Assembly: GCF_025273675.1 (NCBI RefSeq)
Contig: NZ_CP045809.1
Span: 2,294,001 to 2,358,000 of the forward strand
Source of the DNA: Gordonia pseudamarae
Lineage (GTDB): Bacteria; Actinomycetota; Actinomycetes; Mycobacteriales; Mycobacteriaceae
Length of the DNA: 64,000 bases
Direction: 5' to 3'
In this document: one piece after another, positions 1 to 8,887 of the stretch
Layout: each line of letters starts with the position of its first letter
Position numbering within the stretch: the stretch's first letter is position 1
Program-made: the position numbers and the translations under genes
The notes under the pieces: generated by a model
Told to the model about the DNA's origin: nothing
Seen by the model: only the letters and a program-made list of their open reading frames with translations
The model's database searches: none

Positions 1-595
1 CGGCAAGGAAGATGATCTCGTTGGCGTCGGCTTCGAATTCGATCGGGCATGTGAAGTGCCGGCCATAGGTCGCATCTGAGGACAGCTGCTGATGTGTCAT
101 TCGGATTCGTACAGGGGTGAACTCACCGCCGGTGATCCGTTCGAGCATGTCGAGTACGACAGCGGCCGTGAGTTCGGTCAGCTGGGCCGTTTGAGGCATT
201 CGCCGGACCCGATACTTCCACGTGAAGGCCGACAGCTCCGCTGATTTTCCCCGTGCCGAGGCCACTACTGCCGGAGTGTAGGTGTACAGGTACCGGATGA
301 GACCGGTGAGTGCCTCGTCGAGAGTCCGCGCGTTGCGAATCAGCACCGACACGGGGCCGAACATCGCGAAGTCCTGGTAGCGGGACAACTGCAACCCGAA
401 GTCCGCGATGCCGAGAGTCGTTGCCGCGGTGTTCATCAACTGCGCCAGCTTCGAGTACGGCACGAACGCGCCGAACGCAGGCTCGATCGATCTGTCGAAC
501 CCGACCAACGCGAACATCTCGGCCGGATCCCCACCGGCATCGATGATGAGCTCAGAGATGTGTGTGAGCGACGTCGCCCGAATCAGATCCGACAT
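1..595 (-). CDS. AraC-family transcriptional regulator, C-terminus beyond the window
   Basis: The minus strand is open from an ATG at 593-595 to the left edge, giving about 198 residues that begin MSDLIRATSLTHISELIIDAG. The pattern (early GDP motif, PYSKLAQLMNTAATTLGIADFG, LSRYQDFAMFGPVSVLIRNA) is that of the N-terminal effector-binding half of the OruR/ArgR-like branch of AraC regulators (arabinose-binding-domain type). The helix-turn-helix half would lie outside the window, so DNA binding is inferred from family. It is transcribed divergently from the operon that starts at 726, which makes it the likely regulator of that operon. The intervening 130 bases carry repeated TGTCA motifs. No frameshift or stop is seen in the visible part. 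Confidence 0.85.
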   Translation of the reverse strand, partial: MSDLIRATSLTHISELIIDAGGDPAEMFALVGFDRSIEPAFGAFVPYSKLAQLMNTAATTLGIADFGLQLSRYQDFAMFGPVSVLIRNARTLDEALTGLIRYLYTYTPAVVASARGKSAELSAFTWKYRVRRMPQTAQLTELTAAVVLDMLERITGGEFTPVRIRMTHQQLSSDATYGRHFTCPIEFEADANEIIFLA

Positions 596-604
596 GTCGT
601 AAAT

Positions 605-679
605 TGTCAAAAATCCGTCGCGTTCTGTCAAGCAATGGGAATCACATGGCATCCATACTGGGATCTGTCACACAGTGAC
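605..679. promoter_or_regulatory. Candidate AraC-type operator: TGTCA direct repeats plus an inverted repeat
   Basis: TGTCAA occurs at 605-610 and again at 626-631, a start-to-start distance of 21 bases, i.e. two helical turns, the arrangement typical of AraC/XylS sites. A third copy, TGTCAC at 666-671, forms an inverted repeat with GTGAC at 675-679. The block lies between the divergent regulator and the catabolic operon. Binding is inferred from spacing and position only. Confidence 0.5.
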
Positions 680-725
680 GCAGCCCATATCCCGCACTTG
701 TGCCGCAGCCCGGAAAGGCCCAGCG

Positions 726-1220
726 ATGACTACCATGAACATTCCACCGGCTCTGACCCTCGACGCCACAGACATGCCGTGGGCCCACGGCATCCTGGCT
801 CCCGGATTCTCCCTCCAGTTGCTCGCGGCGGACGTCGAGAACGGCTTCGTCGTGTTCAACGGCCGTTTCCAGCCCGGCACCGTCCTGCCCACACACCAGC
901 ACACCGGTGCCGTGCACGGCTTCACCAGCGCCGGCCGCTGGTTCTACCAGGAGTACGGTGACGCATCGATGAACGTCGCCGGGTCCTACATCTTCGAACC
1001 CGCGGGCTCGGTGCACACGCTGGAGACCCCTGCCGACAACACCGAGATCACCAAGGCGACCTTCGTTCTCTACGGCGCGCTGATCCTGATCGACGGCGAC
1101 GGCGCCTGCACCGGCATTGTCGATCCCACCACGACTCTCGCGATGTACTACAACACCCTCGAGCAGCAGGGTGATCGGCGACCGAACCTGATCCGCGGCG
1201 GCACCGCCGACATCCGCTGA
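726..1220 (+). CDS. Cupin dioxygenase-like protein (2,4'-dihydroxyacetophenone/acetylacetone dioxygenase type)
   Basis: A 164-residue single-domain cupin. The first cupin motif is visible as PTHQHTGAVHGFTSAGRW (three histidines) and the second as EPAGSVHTLE, which together would supply the metal ligands. The family includes small non-haem dioxygenases that cleave the C-C bond of hydroxy- or diketones, for example 2,4'-dihydroxyacetophenone dioxygenase; the exact substrate is not readable. The ATG at 726 was chosen because GGAAAGG at 712-718 sits seven bases upstream. It is the first gene of a rightward operon with a dehydrogenase, a ketone/alcohol dehydrogenase, a flavin enzyme and an acyl-CoA ligase, so ring or ketone cleavage followed by CoA activation is a reasonable inference. 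Confidence 0.75.
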   Translation: MTTMNIPPALTLDATDMPWAHGILAPGFSLQLLAADVENGFVVFNGRFQPGTVLPTHQHTGAVHGFTSAGRWFYQEYGDASMNVAGSYIFEPAGSVHTLETPADNTEITKATFVLYGALILIDGDGACTGIVDPTTTLAMYYNTLEQQGDRRPNLIRGGTADIR

Positions 1221-1239
1221 GCAGAGAACGAGACAGATC

Positions 1240-1983
1240 ATGAGCAACGAAGCCACGCTCGCTCCGCAGTCCTTTGCCGGCCGGGTGGCGGTCGTCACCG
1301 GTGGCACCTCCGGAATCGGCGCCGCCACCGTCACGCACCTGGCCCGACTCGGTGCCACGGTCCACGCGGTGGGCCTCCAGGCGGACCGGTTCGACGCCCC
1401 AGAAGGCCTGCCGATCGTCACACACGAACTCGATGTCACCGCCGACGCATCGGTCGAGGCATTCTTCGATCGCATCGACCGCCTCGACATCCTTGTGCCC
1501 GCTGCCGGACTGACCATGGGCGAGGCGGAGTCGACGACGGCCGGATTCCGAAAGGTTATCGACATCAATCTGCTTGCGGTGCAGGACTTCTGCTATCGCG
1601 CTGCGCCTCTGCTTGCCCGTAGTGATGCCGGCTCGATCGTCTGCATCGCCTCGATGATGAGCTACTTCGGGTCCAAGGACGGCCCTGCCTATTCGGCGAG
1701 CAAGGGCGCGATCGTGCAGCTCGTCAAATCGATGGCGCAGATGTTCGCCGCCGACGGCACTCGTGTGAACGCGGTCGCGCCCGGCTGGGTGGACACCCCG
1801 CTGTTCCGCTCGATCGCCACCGTGGCGCCGGATGTGTTCGCCGGGATCGTCGCCAGAACCCCGCTCGCCCGGATCGGCGACCCGTTCGAGGTCGCGAAGG
1901 CGATCGCCTTTCTCTGCAGCGATGACGCCTCGTTCATCAGCGGATCGACGTTGCCCGTCGACGGCGGTTACCTGACCGTGTGA
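1240..1983 (+). CDS. Short-chain dehydrogenase/reductase (SDR)
   Basis: A 247-residue classical SDR. The nucleotide-binding motif TGGTSGIG is near residue 21, the catalytic serine lies in CIASMMSYFG and the YxxxK motif in YSASKGA. The C-terminal SGSTLPVDGGYL is the usual family ending. These proteins oxidise or reduce alcohols and ketones with NAD(P)H. It starts 20 bases after the cupin gene and probably forms one transcript with it. The substrate is unknown; a hydroxy-ketone intermediate of the same pathway is the natural guess. Length and motifs are normal and nothing suggests decay. Confidence 0.9.
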   Translation: MSNEATLAPQSFAGRVAVVTGGTSGIGAATVTHLARLGATVHAVGLQADRFDAPEGLPIVTHELDVTADASVEAFFDRIDRLDILVPAAGLTMGEAESTTAGFRKVIDINLLAVQDFCYRAAPLLARSDAGSIVCIASMMSYFGSKDGPAYSASKGAIVQLVKSMAQMFAADGTRVNAVAPGWVDTPLFRSIATVAPDVFAGIVARTPLARIGDPFEVAKAIAFLCSDDASFISGSTLPVDGGYLTV

Positions 1984-2073
1984 TCCGCCGGGGCCCGCCG
2001 ACCGCGCGGCGGGCCCGGTCCCTTTCGATTATCGACAAGACCCTCTCCCCGCCACACTGAAAGCAGGTCCGCC

Positions 2074-3117
2074 ATGCGTGCCGCACGCTACCACGGAGTC
2101 CGCGATGTCCGACTCGAGCAGATCCCCGAACCCGAGCCCGGTCCCGGCCAGATCAAGATCGCAGTTGCGTACAACGGCCTCTGCGGATCCGACTTGCACG
2201 AGTACTTCAACGCGCCGACCTTCATCCCCATGGAACCGCACCCGCTGACCGGGGCCCATGCGCCGTGCGTTCTCGGTCACGAGTTCTCCGGGACCGTCGT
2301 CGCTGTCGGAGACGGTGCCGGCGTCTTCGGTCCCGGCGATCGGGTGGCAGTCAGGCCGACCTATTCGTGCGGTGAATGCCCCGCCTGCCGTATCGGCGCC
2401 CCGAACATCTGCAAGCAGCTCGCCTTCCACGGCGGCAGCGCGGCCGGCGGAGGTCTGTCCGAGTTCACCGTCGTCGACGAGACCATGGCACACAAGTTGC
2501 CGGACTCCGTGTCACTGCTGTCCGGTGCGCTTGTCGAACCGCTCGCTGTGGCCCAGCACGCGGTGAATCGCGCGGCACCCGGTGCCGACGACACCGTGGT
2601 CGTCATCGGCAGCGGCGCCATCGGCATCGGCGTCTGGCTCGCGCTGCGCGCCCGCGGCATCGAAAAGGTGATCGTCTCCGAGCCGTCCGGTCAGCGACGG
2701 CAGGCGATCTCCCGACTCGGCGCCGAGCGGGTTGTCGACCCGACGTCCCAGGATCTGCAGACGATCGTCGACGAGGTGAGCGGCGGCGTTGGAGCCGCTG
2801 TGGTTTTCGATGCAGCAGGCGTGCCGCAGGCCTTCGCCGACGGCCTGTCCGTTCTCGCTCCCCACGGAATCCTGATGGTCGTCAGCGTCTACGAACGGGG
2901 ACTCGACTTCAACCCCACGGCCCTGCTCACCGGCGAGCACACGATCACCACCTCGTTGACCTACTCCGACACCGAGTTCGCCGAGGTGATCGCCAACATG
3001 GAGCGAGGCGTATACGGCGCCGACGGATGGACCGACGTGATCGGGCTCGACCAGTTGACCGATGCGTTCGAGCTTCTGCGGGCCGGCGAAGCGGTCAAGA
3101 TCCTCGTTGAGATCTGA
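2074..3117 (+). CDS. Zinc-dependent alcohol dehydrogenase, 2,3-butanediol dehydrogenase-like
   Basis: A 347-residue medium-chain dehydrogenase. The catalytic zinc site is visible as NGLCGSDLHEY and GHEFSG, and the four-cysteine structural zinc loop as CGECPACRIGAPNIC. The Rossmann motif is VVVIGSGAIGIGVW. The spacing CGSDLHEYF followed by PHPLTGAHAPCVLGHE is typical of the (R,R)-butanediol/sorbitol dehydrogenase branch. It would interconvert a secondary alcohol and a ketone with NAD. It lies 90 bases after the SDR and five bases before the next gene, so it belongs to the catabolic operon. Substrate is unassigned. Confidence 0.88.
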   Translation: MRAARYHGVRDVRLEQIPEPEPGPGQIKIAVAYNGLCGSDLHEYFNAPTFIPMEPHPLTGAHAPCVLGHEFSGTVVAVGDGAGVFGPGDRVAVRPTYSCGECPACRIGAPNICKQLAFHGGSAAGGGLSEFTVVDETMAHKLPDSVSLLSGALVEPLAVAQHAVNRAAPGADDTVVVIGSGAIGIGVWLALRARGIEKVIVSEPSGQRRQAISRLGAERVVDPTSQDLQTIVDEVSGGVGAAVVFDAAGVPQAFADGLSVLAPHGILMVVSVYERGLDFNPTALLTGEHTITTSLTYSDTEFAEVIANMERGVYGADGWTDVIGLDQLTDAFELLRAGEAVKILVEI

Positions 3118-3122
3118 CCGTC

Positions 3123-4112
3123 ATGGCGTCCCCTCCGACGGCTGGCAGTGGCGTCGCCCGTCTGCATACCCTTATCGCCGAACTTCGGCTCCCGGTCGTC
3201 GCAGCACCGATGACCCGGATCTCGGGACCCGAACTGGTCGCCGCCGCATGCGCGGCCGGGATCATCGGATCGATGCCCGCACACAACGCATCGACCACGG
3301 CGGAACTTGACTCCATGCTCACCGGCCTGTTGTCGGGACTCGGTGATGCGGGACGGCTGTTGATGCCCAACCTGGTCGTCCATCGCGCCAACTCCCGGAT
3401 CGACGCCGATCTCGAGTGCTTTGCCGATCACCAGGTCAGTGCGGTGATCACCAGTGTCGGCGCTCCCGACTCGGTCGTCCGGTCGCTGCACCGCGCCGGC
3501 ATCGCAGTCCTGGCCGACGTCGCCTCGGTCGCGCACGCTGAGCGTGCTGTTCGCGCGGGCGTCGACGGTTTGGTCCTTCTGACCGCCGGTGCCGGTGGTC
3601 AGACCGGAGCCGCGAACCCGTTCGCGTTCGTCCGCGAAGTCCGCCTACGTTTCGATGGGGTGATCGCGCTCGCCGGCGGGATAGGCGACGGCCGCTCGAT
3701 TCTGGCGGCACAGGTGGCCGGCGCCGACCTGGCCTATCTCGGCACCCGGTTCCTGGCTACCGACAAAAGCCGCGCCGACGAGCGGTACCGCCAAGCGGTC
3801 CTGGAGGCCGGCCTTGATGACGTCCGTCTCACCAGCCGGATCAGCGGGATTCCGAGCAGCATTCTGCAGAGTTGGCTGGACCAGCACGAACCCGATCCCG
3901 CGATCACCACCGCGGGCTTCGACTTCGGCTCGCTGACAGATGCCGGGCCGTTCGCATGGAGCGCCGGGCATGCGGTCTCCGCGATCAGACAGACCGACAG
4001 CGTCGCCGACGTCGTGGCCGCCCTGGACGCCGAGTACAGATCAGCCGTCGACGACACTCTGGCCAGGTGGCGGCCCACCCCGACCCCTCACACCACTTCA
4101 GGAAAGGAATGA
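3123..4112 (+). CDS. Nitronate monooxygenase / 2-nitropropane dioxygenase-like flavoprotein
   Basis: A 329-residue TIM-barrel flavoprotein of the NMO family. It opens with LRLPVVAAPMTRISGPELV, the FMN-contacting first strand of the family. LLTAGAGGQTG and ALAGGIGDGRS are the phosphate-binding loops, and ADLAYLGTRFLAT is the conserved late segment. Members oxidise nitronates or act as enoyl-reductase-like enzymes; which applies here is not decidable from sequence. The ATG follows the dehydrogenase stop by five bases, and its own stop (TGA 4110-4112) nearly touches the next gene, so translation is probably coupled. It is a distant relative of pfaD farther right in the window. Confidence 0.85.
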   Translation: MASPPTAGSGVARLHTLIAELRLPVVAAPMTRISGPELVAAACAAGIIGSMPAHNASTTAELDSMLTGLLSGLGDAGRLLMPNLVVHRANSRIDADLECFADHQVSAVITSVGAPDSVVRSLHRAGIAVLADVASVAHAERAVRAGVDGLVLLTAGAGGQTGAANPFAFVREVRLRFDGVIALAGGIGDGRSILAAQVAGADLAYLGTRFLATDKSRADERYRQAVLEAGLDDVRLTSRISGIPSSILQSWLDQHEPDPAITTAGFDFGSLTDAGPFAWSAGHAVSAIRQTDSVADVVAALDAEYRSAVDDTLARWRPTPTPHTTSGKE

Positions 4113-4114
4113 CC

Positions 4115-5710
4115 ATGGCGGATATGCGACTGTGGCGACTGATGTACGAACCGCTTGATCGGGCCTGCCGGTACTACCCCGCACGGACGGCGGTGATCGA
4201 CGGGGAGCGGCGGCTGACCTACGCCGAACTGGGTGCCTTCACCAACCGTGTGGCCAATGGATTCATCGAGCTCGGACTGAAGCCCGGTGAAGCGGTCGGC
4301 ATGCTGATGCCGAACTGCCTGGAGTTCATTCCGACCCAGCACGGATTGTGGAAGTCCGGCGGAGTCATGGTGCAGATGCCCGCACGGGCATCTGCCCACG
4401 ACCACGCGTACTTCCTCAACGCTGCTTCGGCGACCACTCTCGTGTACCACGAGCTCTTCGCAGACATCGTTGATCAGCTGCGTGCACAGTGCCCGACAGT
4501 GCGTCGTTTCATCCGGATTCCGGCAGTTCCCGCCTCCGCGACTGAAGTATCGGAGCCGTCGGACGAGCTGAGTTTCAAGGAGGTATTCGACAATCAGCCG
4601 GCAACGCCTCCCTCTATCCACGTGGAGCCTGAGGATCTGGTGAGCATCTCGTTCACCTCGGGTAGCACCGGCCAGCCCAAGGCAGTGAAGAACTCGCATG
4701 AGCGCACCCTGCACATGCATATTCCGTCCGGTACCGAGATCGGCGACGTGCGCGCCGGTGAGGTCTTCGCGCTGGGCGCACCTCTCACCCATTTCGCGCA
4801 GATATTCGTGTTGCCGACACTGCTCCACGGCGGAACCCTCGTGCTACTACCCGGACTCGACGTCGATCTCCTTTTCGATGTAGTCGAGCAACACGCGGTC
4901 ACCGCCACAGCACTGGTTCCCACGGTGATCTATCAGATGCTCAACCACCCGCGCCGGGACGAGGTCGACCTGTCGTCGCTGCGGACCGTCGTCTACGCGG
5001 GGTCGCCGATCGCTCCGGATCGGCTTCGGTCGGCCATCGAGCTGTTCGGCCAGGTCTTCACTCAGACGTACGCGGGAACCGAGCCCGGCTTCATGACCTG
5101 CCTGACAAAGGACGACCATGACCTCAACGACCCGGCAGCAGTCGGGCGTCTGGGATCGGCCGGCCGCGCCATGTCTCATGTGGAACTGTCCATACAAGAC
5201 GATCAGGACCGCGTCCTACCGGTCGGTGAGGTCGGTGAGATCTGCTGTCGGCAGCCAGGTCGAATGGTCGGCTACGTCGATGCCGCGCAGGACGCGGGTA
5301 CGATCCGCGATAGCTGGGTGCACACCGGCGACATCGGCTACGTGGACGAATTGGGCTATGTGTACGTTGTCGACCGCAAGAAGGACATGGTTGTCACCGG
5401 CGGATTCAATGTCTTTCCCCGGCAGATCGAGGACGTACTGCTGACCCACCCCGATGTCGCCCAATGTGCTGTGATCGGTGTTCCCGACGAGAAGTGGGGC
5501 GAAGCCGTCAAAGCGATCGTGGTCAGCACCCCGGATTCGGCGGTCGGTGCCGACGACCTGAAAACGCTGGTGAAGGAGCGCAAGGGTGGGGTCTGGGCGC
5601 CCAAGAGCATCGACTTCGTCGACGACCTTCCCCTCACGACCACGGGCAAGGTCGACAAGAAGGCCCTCAAGGCTCCCTTCTGGCGTGATCAGGACCGACT
5701 CGTGCACTGA
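4115..5710 (+). CDS. Acyl-CoA synthetase (AMP-forming, AMP-binding family)
   Basis: About 531 residues. The P-loop of the adenylate-forming family is seen as ISFTSGSTGQPKAVK. The aromatic/ATP motif is QTYAGTEPGF, the adenylate-binding aspartate is in VHTGDIGYVDELGY, the hinge is in VDRKKDMVVTGGFNVFPRQIE, and the C-terminal catalytic lysine is in LPLTTTGKVDKKAL. It activates a carboxylic acid to its CoA thioester. ATG 4115 is preferred over ATG 4109 because GGAAAGGA (4101-4108) is six bases upstream of it. As the last gene of the operon it probably activates the acid released by the preceding steps. Acid chain type is unknown. Confidence 0.9.
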   Translation: MADMRLWRLMYEPLDRACRYYPARTAVIDGERRLTYAELGAFTNRVANGFIELGLKPGEAVGMLMPNCLEFIPTQHGLWKSGGVMVQMPARASAHDHAYFLNAASATTLVYHELFADIVDQLRAQCPTVRRFIRIPAVPASATEVSEPSDELSFKEVFDNQPATPPSIHVEPEDLVSISFTSGSTGQPKAVKNSHERTLHMHIPSGTEIGDVRAGEVFALGAPLTHFAQIFVLPTLLHGGTLVLLPGLDVDLLFDVVEQHAVTATALVPTVIYQMLNHPRRDEVDLSSLRTVVYAGSPIAPDRLRSAIELFGQVFTQTYAGTEPGFMTCLTKDDHDLNDPAAVGRLGSAGRAMSHVELSIQDDQDRVLPVGEVGEICCRQPGRMVGYVDAAQDAGTIRDSWVHTGDIGYVDELGYVYVVDRKKDMVVTGGFNVFPRQIEDVLLTHPDVAQCAVIGVPDEKWGEAVKAIVVSTPDSAVGADDLKTLVKERKGGVWAPKSIDFVDDLPLTTTGKVDKKALKAPFWRDQDRLVH

Positions 5711-5886
5711 GCCACCTTCCAACCGCGGCTGCGACAACGTGGCGGTCATCAGGGTCGGGCGTCCCTGTGATCGCCGCTTCGAGCGGCTCCCAACCTTCCA
5801 CGCAGGCATCCTCTTGGGCGACCCGGTTCACCCGGGAGTGGCGAGCTATGAAACGTCTCTTCACCCGTCGCTGATGGACTCCTCGG

Positions 5887-7566
5887 TCAACGCAGGGGAT
5901 GGGCGAGGAGGAGCTCGCAGTTGCGGTCGGTCAGCTTCCCGATGCGTTCGGGGTCGGTGTGTAGGTCGTTGTAGGCGAGTTCGCGATACAGGCTGGCCAG
6001 GCCGTCGGGTGTGAGGTCGGATTCGTCGGCGGTGTACGGTGCATCGGCTTCGATGAGCGGTGTGAAGATCGACAGGGTGCCGTCGGCGTTGTCGACCACC
6101 TCGACGATGCGGGCCAGTTGCGGGAAATCGATGTGGCTGGCGGTGTTGATTTCCCAGAAACTGTGTTCGGCGGTGCTGCCGCGGTGCGGGATCAGCCGGT
6201 TGTTGTGGGTGTGTCCGTTCACCCAGGCGATGACATTGTTGTGCCGGGCGAGCATCGCCACCAGGGCTGTGCCGTCGTACTGGCGTTCGCCGGGGGTGTC
6301 GGGGTTGGGCAGGGCGGCGGACATGGTGTCGGAGGTGTGGTGGCTGAACACGATGACGAGCTGGTCGCGGTGCGCGGTGATCTGGCGCTGAATCCACCGC
6401 AGCTGCCGATCGCCGATGGAGCCGTCGGATAGGCCCAGGCTGTTGCAGGTGTTCATCGCGATACCCAGCACGCCCGGCGCGATCTGGAAGGTGTACCAGG
6501 TGGGTCCGTCGGGGGCGGCAAATCCGTGACCGACGGGGCCGGGTCCGGTGAGCGCCGGGTCGAAATGCCGCCGCACGAACTCCTGGTTGGAGAACGGCCG
6601 ACGACGCGAATCAGGGGTCACCGGGTACGCCGGACCGCTCACCCGCAGCGCCGCCATCAGAGGGCCCAAAGCCGCCGGATTGGACTGCATCGCTTGGGCG
6701 ATCTGCCCGGCCGCCGGATTGGTCGCGGGCACATCGAGCTTCACCGACCACAGGTACATGTCGTCGAGAATGTTGTTCGGGATGGTGCCCAGATACTGGT
6801 CATCGTGGTTACCCAGCACCGCGTACCACGGGACATTCAGGCCGGGGCTGCGGTGTTTCGCGATGGCCGCACGCAGGTAGCCGGGGATCTGGACGTATCC
6901 ACGTTCCTTGTAGATGTCTCGGATCGCGGACTCGGGCTGCCAGTACAGTGTCGAACCGAAATTCTGCACCCCTTCGAATCGGTTGGCCGCACCGGTGTTC
7001 GGGGTGATCGAGCCGCCGGACAGAACTTTGCAGAACCAATCGAGTTCCACCGATTCGCGGTTGTCGGTATTGTCGCCGGTGGTGACGACCGCATCGAAAC
7101 GACGCCCCGAGAACGGTCCGCCTGACAGCGAGTTGATCCGGTTGACCAGCGATACCGCGCCCTGGGTGTTGAGTGCTTCCTGGGGTCGGAACGCCGAGCC
7201 GGTGATCAGATCATGGGTGTACTCGAAACGAGCCGGGCTCTGCACGTCGGTGATGTGCATATCGGTGAGCTGAACGAAGGCGGCGAGACCGTTCCGGGTC
7301 CTGCTACGGCCCGCTTTCGCAGTGGCCAATTCTTGGCGCACGTATAGCGGCCACCCCGGGCCCGCGACCAGTTTCCGGTAGCCGCCCGCACGGGCCCCGC
7401 CGGGCCGTGCGGCCCGCGCCAGGGTGGTACCGGCGGTGTTGGCCTCGGCCAGGACGTCAGGGGCTGCGGCGGCGATAGCTCCGCCGGTGGCGAAAGCGCC
7501 GACGGTGGCCGCGCCCGCGGCGAGGAAGGTACGACGGGACAGCGCGCTGGGGCGAGAACCTGGCAT
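5887..7566 (-). CDS. Tat-exported metallophosphoesterase (PPA1498-type)
   Basis: A 559-residue protein. The N-terminus MPGSRPSALSRRTFLAAG carries the twin-arginine motif SRRTFLA followed by an alanine-rich hydrophobic stretch, so Tat export is expected. Calcineurin-type metal motifs follow: a QLTDMHITD block near residue 100, VVTTGDNTDN, YAVLGNHDDQ, and late VFSHHT and VNGHTHNN. These match the TIGR03767-like family of secreted phosphoesterases; the substrate is not known. It is transcribed leftward and converges on the acyl-CoA synthetase gene, with 176 bases (5711-5886) between the stops that hold no gene I can support. Motifs and length are complete. Confidence 0.88.
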   Translation of the reverse strand: MPGSRPSALSRRTFLAAGAATVGAFATGGAIAAAAPDVLAEANTAGTTLARAARPGGARAGGYRKLVAGPGWPLYVRQELATAKAGRSRTRNGLAAFVQLTDMHITDVQSPARFEYTHDLITGSAFRPQEALNTQGAVSLVNRINSLSGGPFSGRRFDAVVTTGDNTDNRESVELDWFCKVLSGGSITPNTGAANRFEGVQNFGSTLYWQPESAIRDIYKERGYVQIPGYLRAAIAKHRSPGLNVPWYAVLGNHDDQYLGTIPNNILDDMYLWSVKLDVPATNPAAGQIAQAMQSNPAALGPLMAALRVSGPAYPVTPDSRRRPFSNQEFVRRHFDPALTGPGPVGHGFAAPDGPTWYTFQIAPGVLGIAMNTCNSLGLSDGSIGDRQLRWIQRQITAHRDQLVIVFSHHTSDTMSAALPNPDTPGERQYDGTALVAMLARHNNVIAWVNGHTHNNRLIPHRGSTAEHSFWEINTASHIDFPQLARIVEVVDNADGTLSIFTPLIEADAPYTADESDLTPDGLASLYRELAYNDLHTDPERIGKLTDRNCELLLAHPLR

Positions 7567-7621
7567 GGCAGCAGACTAGCGGGTTGCTCGTCGCTCAGTA
7601 CTGAAGACGGGGGACGGCGCC

Positions 7622-7846
7622 CTATCGGTCGGCCTTCCACGTTTCGCGACCGCCCACTCCGTGCTGCTTGAGGAACACCGGGCGATCGGGTGTAACCGCG
7701 ACGAAGCACGCCTCCGCCGACTCCGGTCCGCCGGGAAAGAAGGCGTCAAGGTCGTAGCCGAGCAGACCGGTCCACAGTCGGCGCTTGGTGTCGAGGTCAT
7801 TGATGATCTCGGCGGCACCCCAGACCTCGACACCGTCACCGCTCGC
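7622..7846 (-). pseudogene. Remnant of a pyridoxamine 5'-phosphate oxidase-family (general stress protein) gene
   Basis: Read leftward, this stretch encodes a C-terminal fragment with GVEVWGAAEIINDLDTK, RRLWTGLLGYDLDAFFPGGPE and ACFVAVTPDRPV, recognisable as the last third of the FMN-binding split-barrel 'general stress protein 26' family. An in-frame TGA (7847-7849, minus strand) precedes it and no N-terminal half or start codon is visible upstream before the next gene. It is therefore a decayed, 5'-truncated gene. The rest of the 443-base interval 7567-8009 shows no other coding sequence apart from the promoter of the next gene. Confidence 0.6.
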
Positions 7847-7997
7847 TCAGTTAACTGATCCGAGGACCGTGGCGTGACAGTTGGGCGCCGACGGATCTCG
7901 TGAATGTGGTTGGTGCACTGGACGTGACCTGGGCGGACCCTGTCGCCGACGTGGTGACCGAACGGTCGGTATCTCTGCCAATTCGTCAATGATCACC

Positions 7998-8003
7998 TAC
8001 GGT
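7998..8003 (+). promoter_or_regulatory. Candidate -10 element for a leaderless transcript
   Basis: TACGGT ends six bases before the ATG at 8010, with no Shine-Dalgarno sequence between. This matches the TANNNT -10 pattern used by mycobacteria and relatives for leaderless mRNAs. Inference from sequence only. Confidence 0.4.
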
Positions 8004-8009
8004 GGAGCC

Positions 8010-8819
8010 ATGACTTCTCCCCGCGACGTCACCGCCAAGCTTGAGGTGTCCGTCCAAGCCGCCACCGAGATCGAGATGCAGATCGCGGTGGCCAGGCTGC
8101 CCGGTCTGGAACTGACCGAGAATCTGACGGTGACCCTGGACGATTCTCCGGTGGAGGTCGAAGAGATCATCGACGATCACGGTTCCCGTATTCACCGGCT
8201 GCAGGTCGACAGCGGGCTCATCAAGGTCGACTACTCGGCGTCGGTCACCACACCCGCCGATCCGATTCCGGTCGCCATCACCGATCGCTCCACCTACCTG
8301 CGACCGAGCCGCTACGCCGAGTGTGACAAGTTCTTCGGCTTCGCCGCCGGGCAGTTCGATTCGTCGCTCCCGGACGGCGAGTTGCTCAACCAGGTCACCG
8401 CGTACGTCGAGGACCGGCTGAGTTATATCCCGGGTGCCAGCGATCCCATCGACGGTGCGGCGGACACACTACTGGCCGGCGCCGGAGTCTGCCGTGACTA
8501 TGCGCATCTCGTCGTCTCACTGCTGCGTGCGCTCAATATCCCGGCGCGGCTCGTGGCCGTCTACGCCCCGGGCTGCGATCCGATGGACTTCCATGCCGTC
8601 GCCGAGGCGATCATCGACGGGCAGTGGGTCGTCGTCGACGCCACTCGACTGGCGCCTCGGCAGAGCCTCGTGCGTATCGCGACCGGACGTGATGCCGCGG
8701 ACACCGCATTCCTGGACAACCACCGTGGCTCTATCAACCTCGATTCCTATGAGGTCACCGCAACGGTTCGTGACGGACTGCCGATTGACGACGGGACCGA
8801 GCGCATCTGCATCGGTTAG
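8010..8819 (+). CDS. Transglutaminase-like cysteine protease-fold protein
   Basis: A 269-residue protein with a transglutaminase-like core in its second half. The catalytic triad is visible: Cys in GAGVCRDYAHLVVSLLRA, His in MDFHAVAEAI and Asp in WVVVDATRLAP. The N-terminal part (residues 1-100) is a beta-rich extension with no motif I recognise, typical of bacterial proteins of this fold. Family members are hydrolases or cross-linking enzymes of uncertain substrate. There is no signal peptide, so it is probably cytoplasmic. The ATG at 8010 was chosen over upstream in-frame codons because homology-like sequence starts there and a -10 element sits just upstream. It appears to stand alone. Confidence 0.85.
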   Translation: MTSPRDVTAKLEVSVQAATEIEMQIAVARLPGLELTENLTVTLDDSPVEVEEIIDDHGSRIHRLQVDSGLIKVDYSASVTTPADPIPVAITDRSTYLRPSRYAECDKFFGFAAGQFDSSLPDGELLNQVTAYVEDRLSYIPGASDPIDGAADTLLAGAGVCRDYAHLVVSLLRALNIPARLVAVYAPGCDPMDFHAVAEAIIDGQWVVVDATRLAPRQSLVRIATGRDAADTAFLDNHRGSINLDSYEVTATVRDGLPIDDGTERICIG

Positions 8820-8887
8820 GTGTGTGGACGCTATCACCTGCCGAGCATGAATTGCGATCCACGCGGTCATGTGTGGCGACTAGGGTG

